Shown here: one piece after another, positions 46,520-58,830 of the stretch
How the letters are laid out: each line of letters starts with the position of its first letter
How positions within the stretch are numbered: position 1 is the stretch's first letter
Source: Cololabis saira
Lineage: Eukaryota; Chordata; Actinopteri; Beloniformes; Belonidae
Length of the DNA: 64,000 nucleotides
NCBI RefSeq assembly: GCF_033807715.1
Contig: NC_084591.1
Location: forward strand, 24,735,090-24,799,089
Direction of reading: 5' to 3'
Made by a program: the position numbers and the translations under genes
Notes under the pieces: generated by a model
Told to the model about the DNA's origin: nothing
Database searches by the model: none
The model's input: only the letters and a program-made list of their open reading frames with translations

Positions 46520-47915
46520 GGGCCCGATTTACTAAGATCCTAAATAAAGAGTACTATATTGCGTGTGCACTGAAAAAGTTTGCGCGTGCTGTTTGCGTGT
46601 GGTTTGCGGGTGATCAACTAAGATTGCGTGCGCAATTGATAACAGGTGCCAACAGCAGTATTTAAATGAGGTGTTGCGTGTCTTAAGGTTTGCGAGCGCA
46701 AAATCTGCGCCATGGAGAGTCTGGATGGAATGCACAGTCACAAGTCACAAGCGCAAAATGAAATTTGACGAGTTGGAGTTAGAGATAGGCTATTAGTGGA
46801 AGAGGCAAATAAACACATTCATGAACTACAGCAAAGAAATTTAAACATTACCAAAAGAAACGCAATATCGGAGAAAACCTGCGATAGAATAAATGCAGTT
46901 AGTAACACAAAAAACGGAAAAACGTCTGGTTTTTCATATTTCAATTTTAGGCACAGATCAAAAATACGACATAGAAAAACGGGCCACAGGACCGAATTTG
47001 ATTTTAATATTTAATTGGTCGGGTTTACGTGACCCCGCGGTGCTCGGCATGATCTGAGGAGAAAAAGACAATCAGACACAGAGCTGGAGAGCGCTTTGAT
47101 TCATCTATTTATGAGTTAAGTTTTTATTCAGATGTCCACAGTATATTGCAAATATTATATATTATATAGCAAACACTGACAGTAAATGTGTGACAGACGG
47201 GACCATCATATGGCCGTCGATTTAACGCAGAACCATAATTCAGGCGAAGCTGCAGTCTCTGCGCTGATCCTGACACAGCGGGTCGGAGCGGATTTGGTCA
47301 TGATGTTTAACCTGTGTTTTGTGATTAATAAGCACGGGTTTTAATTAAATGTAATTTACGAAGGATGATTTCACGTTCAATAAGATAAGTAATCAATAAA
47401 ATAAGTTTGGCACAAAGGCTTGGCCTGCTTGTGGGCGAGTGGAGGGGGGCACATTAATAAATAATAAAATACATTTTAATAAAACTTGTGCAACCATTTT
47501 TAAAATAGCATGCAGCAGAATAAAGACTCTCTCTCTGCATATTCTTTGATTTTGGATGTCGCCTCCTTGCCACAATAACAGCAGCAGCAGATTAGCACCT
47601 TCCTTTCGAACGTATTAAATACAGACGCAATCACAATACGCGCAATTACTTTCAGGCTTGGTAAATCTCATTGCGCGTGGTAAATGGACCAATTTGCATC
47701 TTCCCCTCCCAGTATTTAGGATTTCTGCCGGGTACGCCCCATATTGATTATTCATCAGGGCAAAAGTACTAACTGAATTGCGTGTGCAATTTTGCGCATT
47801 TCAGAGACGCAGTCCTCTTTGCACGCTGTTAGTAGATCAGCTGGCACTTTGGTTTGCGGGTGCTGTCAAGTTTGCACACTTTTTTACACACGCAAACCTT
47901 TAGTAAATCGGGCCC
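46520..47915 (+). mobile_element. PIF/Harbinger-like element with Myb-like relic
   Basis: Terminal repeats GGGCCCGATTTACTA and its inverse are flanked by CAA (46517-46519 and 47916-47918). Subterminal regions carry many TTTGCGNGTG words (for example TTTGCGCGTG near 46580, TTTGCGGGTG near 46604 and again near 47852). A Myb-like frame relic occupies 46758-47014. The right half is AT-rich and contains a word shared with a miniature Harbinger elsewhere in the window. No transposase is recognised. Confidence 0.75.
46758..47014 (+). pseudogene. Harbinger Myb/SANT-like protein relic
   Basis: An ATG at 46758 gives MKFDELELEIG, then a frameshift near 46790; the other frame continues VEEANKHIHELQQRNLNITK and RNAISEKTCDRINAVSN. 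This follows the fish Harbinger Myb-like pattern in which LV-EV-x-H-x2-LQQRN-x-N-x2-[RK]RN-x-I-W-E-K-I precedes a second helix. The expected tryptophan before EK is replaced by serine (AISEK) and the third helix is not preserved. The sequence then passes to lysine/arginine-rich unrelated residues. Confidence 0.6.
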
Positions 47916-47918
47916 CAA

Positions 47919-49736
47919 GTATGTCAATAAAATGATCATCATATACCTTTTGCGCTGTATGAACAAAAATAAAAGGTGTGCTTGGGGATGCCCCAAGCTG
48001 TACGACAATAACTCCACTCGTGCATGTGTGAAGAACGAGGCTCGTAGTCTTGGTTTTGGTTAACGCATTGCCTAAACTCAGCTGAAGGAGAACAAATCCG
48101 CCAGCGCTTCAGTCCTAAAGATGTGTTGGAGGTTGCTGAGTTCCCAAACATCAGAGAGATGCAGAAGCAGTGATGATGAGTGGGCCTTGACAGTGATGGA
48201 TGGAAGCAAAAGAACAAACCCTCTCACGAGTTGTGTAAAGGCAGAATAAATGTAGATCTCATGTAATGTTATTGGTATATACTGTATATTATACAGTGTA
48301 TACACCGTAAGATAAAAGTGTCTCAAGCTTGTGCTGGAAAAAATTGAATTTGATTAGAGACAGTGGGCCATTTTTCAAAAGCTTAAAATATACAGTTTAT
48401 TGACATAATTCTAATCTTTTCAAAATTGGGGACAAGAAAAAAGAAAAGCTCTCCCTCAGTAAAAAGGAGCAGTAGAATGATAAGGTAGATGAAGGCATAA
48501 AGGTGAGAGAATTAATGTGGCTCTTGCAGAAATACTTACACTAGTGGGTGTCGCATAACTCCTGCTGGCTTTTTTTGCTAAGCCTTTCGGTGTCTCTCAT
48601 CATTTATCTGAGCATTTGAAAAGAGGCCCGAAGAATAGCCAGTGGTTTGGCGCAGTAAGCGCGCGCTATAAGCGACAGAGGAGAACAAAGAACCCACTGC
48701 CAATTTGATTATAATATCACACCTATTCAGAGAGTTAATGTGGCGTCTCAGATGTCAGGCTGCTCTGCTTTCCTTCCTATCCCTTCACTTCCTCTCCCCT
48801 GTTACCCATCTGAACTTCCCTCTCCCATTCTTTTATTTCTCCCTGCTTTGTGCTATGAATCAGCCTTTACTTGAGGGGCTTTGACGATATCCCTCCGAGG
48901 CAGAATGCGGTGCCTGAAACGTCATTCTCAGATCAGATGTCTTTAAAACGAAGTGTGTCATATCATATACTACGCACAAGCTCATGAGCTCTTCCATTTC
49001 CTATCAACTTTCCCCAAAAAGTATCACTCAGTGAAACCATTTGTGGTTTATTAGTTTCCATCCCACACTTTTTTACATAGAAAATGTTACTGTACACAAG
49101 AAAGAAGCATGTCCGATCCTTAACTCTGTACAGTGTTTCCTGAGACTCATCCAAAAGTCACATTGGTGATAAAATCTCACACAAAATCTCACTGATTTTA
49201 CCTTTAGCCAGAACATGAATGAGACATAGTAAAAGCAGTACAGACGTTAGTAAAGTTTTGAACGTTTCACTGCTTTGGTACAGGCTGAAATGGCTGAGCA
49301 ACTCTTACTTCAATACCCACGTTATTTTCGTAACATAGCCTATGCTTACTGTAGGGTGATTTATCCAAGTAAAAACTGGAAATAGAATTAACCTCAAAAT
49401 TGGGAAGGCCCCAGGAGAAATCTGATAAACCAACTGATTTCATTCCTGAGTTGGCAGAGATATGAAAATGAAAAAAAAAAAAAAAAAATTGGCAGAACAT
49501 GTGCTATTATGTGTGCATGAGCAAGTCAAATGCAAGTATGAATTGAATTTTTGCTTCACAGAGCTTTTATCATCACACAAATCAATATTCTGTGTTATAC
49601 AAGGCATGCAACGAGGACCAAGCACAGCTGGTGAAACGCAACTCATGTGTAGTTGCACTTTAGTAGAATTAGGAGTGAGGCTACATCATGTGGTTTGCAG
49701 GTCTGTACCAGTTAAATTCCTTCTTTTTCATGCATA
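47919..49736. other. Intron, nothing firm recognised
   Basis: Unique AT-rich intron. A compositionally balanced stretch at about 48640-48760 contains GCGCGCGC-like words and might be a conserved element. An A run occupies about 49468-49488. Confidence 0.4.
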
Positions 49737-49860
49737 CATTCATTCATTCATACCTGCTTTGTCCCATTCAGGGGCACAGGGGTCTGCTGAAGCTATTCCA
49801 GCTGCCACTGGGCAAGAGGTGGGTTGCAGATTGCCAGTCTGACACTTCAGTGCCAGGGAA
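49737..49860. repeat. Degenerate fish dispersed repeat
   Basis: The run CCCATTCAGGGGCACAGGGG, CTGAAGCTATTCCAGCTGCC, ACTGGGCAAGAGGTGGG and GATTGCCAGTCTG parallels a common teleost repeat (GGGGTCGCTGGAGCCTATCC followed by CAGCTGTCATTGGGCGAGAG and GGCGGGGTACACCCTG). It is preceded by a CATT tetranucleotide run (49737-49753), typical of one end of that repeat. The copy is short and diverged. Confidence 0.6.
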
Positions 49861-52800
49861 GGCAACAAGGCAGGGTCACTTTTGCAAGCTGGAGTCACAC
49901 TATATGAACCCCCTCAAAAGTCTTTTAGACCACTTGAATCGCAATATAGCCATTATTTTATATCGTCTTTGCCTCCTCCAAGTTACATTGTGTTACTTGC
50001 CATTTGGTTTTTATCATCATAGGAAAACAATGAGAGAAGAAAATAGTTCAATGAAAGTTAAAGTCATGGACAGTGACAACGTTTGATTAAACCTGTTTGA
50101 CGCAGGCTACCTGTCAAATTATTAAGAGTCTTAAATTGATGGTATTGACTGAGCTGAGTATTTCAATCAACATTTGGGCAGTAGAAGTTTTATGACACCT
50201 GGAGGAAAAATTCCCTGTCCGTGTATCTCGAGTCCAGAGTGATTGTGAACATTATTTCTTGGCCAGCTAGCGCCAGGTAATTTATAATTGAGTTGAGACT
50301 CAGGAAATGCTCATTAAGACATTGTCAGTCGCTAGAGGAGGCCACGCTCAATGTGTTTAGACACCACTGAGACTGCAGCTATCCCAGAGCCTTGCTCTTC
50401 TCCAGCTGGAGGGCATAGGTGTGTGTCTGTGCTCAGATGCCTGTGTGTTTTCGGAGCTGGCATGTGTGCACTCATGTGTGATTGTGTGCCTGAGTTTAAT
50501 AAACTCACAGGTCTGTGGAGCACCATCTGTCTGCACAGCGTTTGATCGCGCAGGAGACGGTTGTGTGGCACATCCTTGTCATTCACCATGTGTGACAAAC
50601 TATTGATAGAAACACCTGTTTATTGTCCTGCACTTCCCACTATCTCTGCTGGAGCAGCTGCTTGAATGCAGATTAGGACAGGAGGCAAAAGTAACCCGAA
50701 ACCCTCAGCCGTATGTCTTTTGCTTTTGACATACCCACAGTTAAATACATGGCTTATTATGGCCATTTGTGAGAAAACAAAGAAAAAAAAAGTTGAGGCA
50801 CGATGAGGTAGGGTGGTGTTGGTGGGATGTCTGGAAAATAGTACATCTTGTATTTCTAGGTAAAGAAAAGCCATTCCCTTCACTTTGCCATCACTCATTT
50901 TCATCAGTATGCTAAGAAATATGGAGATTTGTAGCACTTTGAAACATAACGGCAGAACTTTTTAAAGTCCAAATGCTGATGATGATGTGATTTTTGTCCA
51001 AAAATCAAGCATATCTTTTGTTGCTAAATCAAATTACACATTCATTGAGTGAAGGCATTGTGCCTCAGATATGCACCATCTGTACTGTGATCCAATGGGG
51101 TTTACTCACACATTTGCAAGGTTATAGTCACATATATTTTGTCTTATGAAGCCAGTTAATCAAGCCAGACTTTATGAACTCCAAAAGTGTTTGACTTATT
51201 CAACACAAAAAAGTACATTTTTAGTTCAGAGTTTAAGTTGTAGAAATTGTACCATCTCCTCACTGTGCTACACATTTTATTTTTTAGCCCTCAAAGCAAT
51301 CCTTTAACGCATTGATTACTTTTGTTGGGCCATTTTAATCTTCTGCTTCATGTCCTGCTTTATTTTTGTAGAAGAGTATTTCCCTTGTGTGCCTGTGGTC
51401 CGTTCTGTCTTAGTTTTCCCCGCCTGCTTCTCGCATAGAAGTCCTTGACTATCTGGTTATATATTGTCCGACTTGTCTTCCTTCCCCGGATGGTCAATTT
51501 TTACGGGAGTGCTGGTCATGCTACTAAGCTGGCTTCCCCTTTTCTGTTTTTTTTTTCCCTCTCTTTCCCTGTAGCCTGCTTTGCATTTTGGTTTTTATTC
51601 TGATGTGGCAGTTTGTTTTTTTTTGTCTTTTTGTACAATGAAGGACCTTGAACTGCTCCTTTTGCCTGTCAGCTCTCTTGCATTTAGGTCCTCCCATACG
51701 CCTGCCGTGACGTTTATTGAACATGCTGTCTGTAAAACTGAAATAAGATTAGACCACACATGTCATCAAATATGGCATTTCAGTGAAGTACTCTTCACTA
51801 AGTCTAACTTCTTTTATATGATGATTGAAATAAGCTTCAACGTGTTTAGTCATTGATCGTTTGATCTCCCCCATCTGTCTCATATGAAATTGATTACAGC
51901 AATATCTGTGGTGAACAGGTGCACAATACACACAAACACACACACACACACACCGACTGACAGTTGTCACAGAGCACAGGGTTTGTGCGCAGCGTCAGGC
52001 AGGATTGGGTCACAGCTCTCTGTCAGTAAACAATTTCATCAACACTAATCAGATCGACTGTCCGAGAGTCTGAGCTCAGGGATGACATGTGGGAATGTGG
52101 GAATGTGAGGTAGCTGTACAAAGTTAGCCACGGGATTTCTAACAAATGGAATTCAGGGAGATGTATAATTCTAACAAATATAATCCATCGAATAAAGTAC
52201 AATTTGACATGTCGAGTGCCACTTTAAAAAAAAGCTTTTACCAGTCGCCTTCAGCTGTGCAACATTTTGAAAATAAGACGAGGATTCCAAGAGACATTTC
52301 TGTGATTTCTACATAAATAGATTTGTGGCTGATTTGTTTTGCTCATCTTTGTCTGCTTTGTATGCTCTTTTTTTTTTTTTTTTTTTTTTTTTCCAGAATT
52401 TCAAAAGACCGTGTTGTTGTTTTACCCAAATGTGTTTAAGTGTTTTCCAGTGAGCGCGTTTCTGTTTTGTGTTTTGTGCAAGGGCATGTTTAGAGGAGAA
52501 TGTGTGTTCCAAGGTGAATATTCAATGCACAAGAGAGCTCCTGCAGCTTTCTCACTGAGACAGATGGATGAAGTTTACTATGCATGTGACAGTTAACACC
52601 CCAACAAGGGCAGGTGGGGGAAAGAAAAAGAAACACTATGTACATGAATGTTGGTTTTTCCACCCTCCATTTCTGTTATTCATTAGTCAAAACTTCAATT
52701 AGAGGTGCGTTATACACACAGATGATTATTATGAAAGCCATCCTCCTGCTGTATGTGTGTGAGCCATACTTTTGCAAAACAAAATGTGTTGATACTAATT

Positions 52801-54048
52801 CAGCTGGTTACACTCCAGTATTAAAATCAATTGTTATGAAGAAATATAAAATCTTAACACCCCTCAGCGATTTTCACTTGATTTCTGTACCTACTAAAAT
52901 AATAATACACATGAGGTTAAACTGGACTGGGGCTCATTGTATATTCTTAATTACCATGAGATACTTAACCTTGCATATCTTTAAAGTTATACAATATGTT
53001 TGTTTCTCACATTTTTTAGGCCTAAAGGCAGATAAAGTCACAACTATGTCTACTTACAAATGCAGAACATAGCCCTTACACTACAACTATACTAGTTCAT
53101 GTAATTGCAGCACAAATCACAGAAGAAAACAAATGTTTCACTTGCGCATACTAAAGTACAAAAGAACCCTCATGAGACCGCCTTGTCAGTAGACACACGA
53201 GAGGGCTGTGATCTGAAGGGTATACACTTGTGAACACACTCAGGCACGGTGTGCTGTCCACACAGTGTTCCTACTGGGGCGGCGCGCTCTCCCATTGGAA
53301 AAGTGCTGTTGTGCTCTGAATGGGAATGACGACGGTAACTTTTCTTCTTTACTGTCAATTTGACTTTTCAGCGTAAATTACAAACAATATGAAACCGATT
53401 TTCCTGCTCATTTGTTGTTGAACTTAGCCTTTTTGATGAGAGCTTAAAGTTCAGCTGTCGTTGGCTACCAAATATGGACCACTGTTTTCTATATAACCAA
53501 AAACACTGGAGACGAGTGTTCTGCCACTTCTGTCACGCTGACAGGCTGGAGACCATCGAGTGTGTGGGAAGTGTCCAGCTTTCCACATGCAATTTTCTTT
53601 CCATTTCAAGTACTCCATCCTTGTACTAGAAGTGTACCGTGTGATGACAGAATTGTCAGTGTGAACGCACTTATGTACTCTACACAACATGTACAGTAAG
53701 TGCATAAATCTATCCTTTGTAAAAGCCACAGAAAGCGTGATAAATGAGTGGCAGGCGGGAGGAAAGGTGGGAAGGGACTATATGGTGCCATGACGTGAAT
53801 TGCAGTGACTTTTAGACATGGTTTGAGGCAGGTTTCCTATGTTAACTGTTAATTTTCAAGATTAGATTGACATGTAAAAATGACATAGTCAAAGAAAAGA
53901 AAACAGACTTATTCTAAGTGTACAGTGATAGTGTGCTGATGTTGTTTGTGTCTTTTTACTTGTTTCATGAGAGTTTTCAGGGTTGTGTGGGAACAGTGAC
54001 ATTGAAAAGTCACAGAAAACTATGACATTTGGCACTGTTTTTTTTTTT
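49861..54048. other. Intron, nothing recognised
   Basis: AT-rich unique sequence with a CA run at 51934-51954 and a T run at 52369-52392. The 152-codon frame at 52614-53072 has no recognisable domain. Confidence 0.45.
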
Positions 54049-54101
54049 GTCTGCACACATATTAATGGTTAATACCATGCCGGTAAAAACCTAAGGCATA
54101 T
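54049..54101 (-). repeat. Second copy of the retroposon-like 3' end
   Basis: GTCTGCACACATATTAATGG and TAATACCATGCCGGTAA, preceded by an 11-base T run, match the segment at 30584-30634 with few changes. On the minus strand both are a conserved end followed by poly(A). Confidence 0.55.
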
Positions 54102-56133
54102 ATATGTGCATTATTACTATATTGGGGGGTACTGGCACTGTTATTGATATGAATAACTATTGATATGAATAACTATAAATTGTAGGAAAGTACTTCTGAG
54201 GGATTGGCACGTGGTCAACCCAGTGAGCTACAGTGTATGGTATAACTTAAGTCTTGAATTCAGGTGCACATTTGGTTTAAAAACAAAAAAGAAAACAAAT
54301 CTGCAGCCTGTTTCTCAACTTGAAAGCCACCGTCCACCACTTTAAAAGCACTATAACTGAATAGTACCAAGCTTTATACCATCAGTATTCCCACATTCAC
54401 CCCTTTGTTCCAATCGGGCATCATCAGCACACAATCTATGAGTGGGACTCTTCTGGACAGTAGTTTCTACTCTTTTTCTCAACATTTCAGAGTTGCAGTG
54501 CACAAAGGAACACTGCTACAGTCAATTTTGTAACATTTTTTAATTCCATGTGCAGAGAACCTCTCTGCACCCAAAGGTTTTTGGACACGTTTAGTTATGT
54601 GAAACTGCTACATAATATCAGGCCCAGCAAATACAGCACGTTGAATGTTGTTCCTCATTAGAATCTGTCTGGCGTTGGTCGTGCTTTGAAAGGACTGAGA
54701 GGATGTGAAGGAGGAAGACATTTGCTAAAGTTTAGCATTTCAAAAATCTCACTCATGTCTTAAATACAGGTATAATACACTTTGTTTTTAATTTGTTCTG
54801 TTCTGTATTTCAATAAGAAAGTAATTTTAATGTAATCTGATATAACAAACATAAATGACAAACGTTATTAATCATGTCTGATATCTGTGTAAACAGTAAT
54901 TTAAAAGAGGTCAACATCCATAAATTATTTGCACGTTAAGGAATATGAGAGTGTTATTGAAAAAGCCAGCAATGTTACTGCCGTTAGAAACAAATTACAA
55001 ACACCGCACACGGGTAATTCCAGTTATAAGAAGTACCTGACGTGCAGTCACAGATTCAATCTTTAATCTTCAACATCGCATCTACGAAAAATAAACAAAC
55101 ACAAAATTGTATTACAAAAGATTAAAAAAAAGTATTTGGGATAACTCCAGAAGCAAAACAAAAACAAAGACTCATTTCTGAAATATAATTTCCCAGATTA
55201 TCAAGAGAAGTATTTTGTACTGTCGAGCTGAGTCGAGAGATATTGTTCTCCGTTCCTGCAAGCGTTGAGGAGGATGTGTGAAACCCATCTCTGAGGAATC
55301 TTTAAAACAAATCAGGTTGCTTATACTTTTATCCCATAGTGCTCGGCTTTAGATTTTCTTTTGTCTTTTTTATTTGTTTTTAATGCCCCGTCTTTTCATA
55401 CATGTATACATTTCTTAAGATGTGATCCAGACCTTTTTTCTCTGAGACGTGGCAAGGTTTTAAATACAATCGTTTAAGTCTGCTGTGGGAGCATTAGGGT
55501 GATAATTTTTCAGCTTTACCCAGTCAAGTTTGTGTGAAACTCAAACTTGGAGAGAGCTGTTGGGACAATGTACCTTTCATGCTCCGCTACACAGTCTGAC
55601 ACTTCCAGAAAGATTTGGTATAATTGTGATATGCATTCAATTATCCACAGAGTGAATTTCAGGGAAAAGCTGGCTGGGTTCTGAAATGTAACTTAAATAT
55701 TTTTTGGGCTGCTTTATTTATATTAAAAAAACATATTAAAACACATATTGATCAACCACAAGATTATATGTGTACATAATAAAGACACAAGGAAAGAAGT
55801 GTGATCATTCCGACCTCTCATACTTGCCCAGACGGAGCCGTGCTGCTCAGTGGAAACAATCACAAACACACGTTTTCGTTACATTTTCAAAGATTTTGCA
55901 AATTATGTGGAATTCCAGCTTCTATATTAAGTCAAAAACCTTTGATAATAATGAATAATAATTGACATAAGCCTTTTTTAATTTTTTACTTGTTTTTCTT
56001 TATCTAACATTCTGATATAGTGATTTTGTATAAAATTGTTGCTGCTGTTTACATTTGTATTCTTTGTACATATATATCTTTTAACATTAGACTATTCTCT
56101 CTGTGTGTGTGTTTTTGTTGTTTGTTTCTCCAG
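54102..56133. other. Intron upstream of the second exon
   Basis: AT-rich sequence with a short tandem duplication of TTGATATGAATAACTA (54143-54175). The polypyrimidine tract before the exon is TG-rich (56102-56132). No repeat was recognised. Confidence 0.5.
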
Positions 56134-56274
56134 ACACTTCCAACTACAACATACGAGTTAGAGATCGTGGCCAAGGACATGGCAGGGAGTGAAGTGGGCT
56201 TAACAGGAACAGCGACGGCTACCATTACCATCACAGATAAGAATGACCATGCCCCTGAGTTCACACATCCACTG
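56134..56274 (+). CDS. cdh13: cdh13 exon: cadherin-13 EC2 end and EC2-EC3 linker
   Basis: The exon encodes exactly 47 residues in phase 0 at both ends. It is preceded by TTTGTTTCTCCAG and followed by donor GTGAGA. The protein reads [20 protein letters not shown], then [20 protein letters not shown] and [25 protein letters not shown] is characteristic of T-cadherin EC2, and DKNDHAPEF is the linker motif (DxNDxxPxF) that binds calcium between EC2 and EC3. It joins the exon ending LLDRE at 4037 in frame. Histidine in place of the second linker asparagine (NDH rather than NDN) also occurs in human CDH13 as I recall it, so it is a family trait, not damage. Confidence 0.94.
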
Positions 56275-57021
56275 GTGAGAAAATCCCCGCTTCTCTCTCT
56301 CATCTTCAGCTGAATACTGTATCTTCTTTTTAATTCCCTTTTCCCTCACACACAGCTCCAAAAGCTGTTATGTGAGAAAACTGTAAGCTTTGTTTACCCC
56401 TCCAGGGAGGTTTAAGGTCAGAGTCACTTATGGCTAAAGGAAATATTACATTCTTCAAGGACTCAGGACACATCAGCAGAGCAAAACACACAAGCTCGTG
56501 GCGATGACGAGTGGCTCCAAGTTATGAGGAGCTGTCACTAATTAATTGTATAATGATGGCAAACGGAGAAACATTATGAAGACTCTAACATTCTTTGTCA
56601 ATAATGAGAAGTATTAAAGTATTTAGTATTACATTTGATCACAATCAGTGTTTTTTATATTCAAATGGGCTTCAGATTTTTCTGTGATCTGTGTGTTATT
56701 ATGACGACTCATCATCTTAAATGTGACTGGAGGATCAAAAGAATTATGTCTGGTTGCGTTGCGGTGTTCTTATGCAAAAAGTACTTTGTTTTAGGGTTCC
56801 TAAAAAACACACCTTTTTGGAAAGTTTTGGGTCTTTTATGTTCTGTGTTGTTCCCGAGACATTGGCTTTTTGTGATGTCATAGAGGAAAGGATGTCGTTG
56901 TATGGTCAAATTGTGCAGGAACTGTGTGTGCACAAGAATAAGTGCTTCAGCAGTCATTTTGAAAGTTGAAGTTTAGGTCCATGCAGCAAGGACCCTGCAT
57001 GGTTGAGACAGGATCTGTCAC
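56275..57021. other. Next cdh13 intron, nothing recognised
   Basis: Unique AT-rich sequence between the exon and a transposon. No further cadherin exon is seen up to the end of the window. Confidence 0.5.
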
Positions 57022-57287
57022 TGACTGCGTTTACATGCAGTCAAAATTCGGGTTAAAGTCAATATTCTGGTTACTGAAACATTCGGAATAATCTGTTTAC
57101 ATGCGTGAGCAAACAGGGTTATCCCTGTATACATGGTAATTGTAATCAATTGGGATATCTGGATCAAACCAGCGACGCACGGAACGTCATGACGCAATTC
57201 CCGTCATTTCCGCTTCTTCTTCCTGTATCCAAATTCAAAACAACAACAATAACAGCAGCACGGCGGATAATAAACAACCCAGTAGAA

Positions 57288-57455
57288 ATGGCAAATGGAG
57301 CCGGAGCTGTGCCATCCATATCCATGCTACCCGTTTCAACCAGAGCACCCCGGACACTTTGGATGAAGGTGCGCGGTCAGGACTGGTGGGAACGGGTAGT
57401 AATGATGGAGTTCACCGACGCCGACTGGCGTGAGAATTTCCGTATATCTTCCTAG
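57288..57455 (+). pseudogene. Harbinger-like transposase, N-terminal fragment
   Basis: A 55-codon frame from ATG 57288 ends with LWMKVRGQDWWERVVMMEFT followed by DADWRENFRIS and a stop. W-x4-R-x2-DWW-x2-V and F-x-D-x-DW-x2-NFR-[MI]-S is the conserved start of many HARBI1/ALP1-like transposases, just before the helical domain. The frame stops at the point where the family continues, and nothing of the DDE nuclease follows before the nested repeat. An in-frame ATG lies further upstream at 57105, but that part runs through the terminal region and is unlikely to be coding. Confidence 0.65.
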
Positions 57456-57637
57456 ACTCAAAAAGAGATTCTTTGCGAAAAGAACATGCGCAGAAGACAA
57501 ATTCATGTTTCTTTTGACGGGGATATCCCGTTAGGCGTATACATGACCAAATATTCGGGTTAGAAAAGGAGTACCCCAGGGGTCATATTCGGGTTTTTAC
57601 AAACCGGAATATGAGCAAATTCCGGTTATTCAAAGGG

Positions 57638-58830
57638 GTGTTGTGCCACAGGGTAGCGCTGTTCCAGTTATCAAGAGTTATTAATAATTTTATTCAACAA
57701 TTATTAATAATTAATAAAGTAGACTATTCATCAAATTGAATCATCAAAAGGATCCTAATCCTAATCGGGGCACCACCTGGATTTCCAGGAAAATGATAAC
57801 TTTTAACAGCAGGAATCAGTCTCAGAAATAGATATTATTCTGCAGAGTAGTAAATCTTACTATCATCACCACAGAATAACCGTTGAAGGCAATTACAGTT
57901 CGGCTCTAGCTCTGTCAAACAGCCATTGTGACCAGAATTTGTATAAAACACAAACAACTTTTCATTCAAATCAATCAGCATTATTCACATCCAGATGCCA
58001 AGCAGATAGAAACGCAACACCATTGAATAAATACTGATGGCACACTAGTTAAAATATAAAACCATCAACTAACAAGAAAAACAACAACAATAAAAATAAA
58101 AATGAAACTGCATGAATGAAAAGAAATCGAAAACAATAATAAACACAATCACCTCTGTGGTTCAAAACAACGTGGCTGCACGTGGCCGGCCAGAGATGGC
58201 TGTGTTATTTAAAGATGGCGGGGCCCTGTGGTATTTAAAGATGGCGGCGCCCTCGCCACGCCACGTGCAATCAGGCCGGATGACAAACACGGCATTTAAA
58301 CCGTGGATAACTGGCGGAAAATGGCGCCACGAAATAAACGAACACAATAATGATAATGATGCCGGTAGTTGCCGGCGTTGCACAGTAATAGGAGCAGTAA
58401 CTTCATTAAACACCAATGTAGCTCTGGACCGCTCTAGATTACACTGATCCCCAGAACCATAAAACCTCACGCCTCCTCTGGATCTCCGGATCTGGAAGCG
58501 GGTGGCGCGGGCTCTGTCTACTGCAGGTCACGTTTCTGCCGGGGTTTCCCAGTCAAAGTCCCTCGGTTCCCGCCTCCTTCCCCTGAAACGAAACCGGACA
58601 GCGCTGGAGCGCCGTCTCTGCCCCTCCCCCTTTTTGGGGGGAAAGGTCGGCCTGGTCCGACTGCTCAGATGCAAGGTTGAGAGGAAGAGAGAGTTTTTGG
58701 GGTAACACAGAGATTTGTGTCCTCCGCGCGCTGCGTGACGTATCCAGCGCCAGCCAGTGATTGGACGCATGCCGCTTCCGGCGCCGCCCCCCAAGGCACA
58801 CTGGTCTTTGTAGTTTTCAAAGCGGCCATT
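57638..58830. repeat. Nested repeat, possibly LTR-like, unassigned
   Basis: It begins TGTTGTGCCACAGGG near 57639 and ends GGCACA near 58801, giving TG...CA borders and a short inverted TGTGCC. It has an AT-rich left part (57660-58140) and a very CpG-rich right part (58160-58800). The AT-rich part reads like a fish dispersed repeat in which CACCACCTGG and CCTAATC words recur. No reverse transcriptase or other gene is present, and a clean target duplication was not found, so a solo LTR is only one option. Confidence 0.4.
58205..58254 (+). promoter_or_regulatory. Duplicated AAAGATGGCGG motif (YY1-like)
   Basis: TATTTAAAGATGGCGGGGCC and TATTTAAAGATGGCGGCGCC follow each other within 50 bp. AAGATGGCGGC is the consensus of the vertebrate factor YY1. 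They lie in the CpG-rich half of the nested repeat. Binding is inferred from motif only. Confidence 0.45.

Noticed and set aside
52614..53072. 152-codon + frame
   Set aside because: The translation shows no recognisable domain or repeat relationship; probably chance openness in AT-rich DNA.
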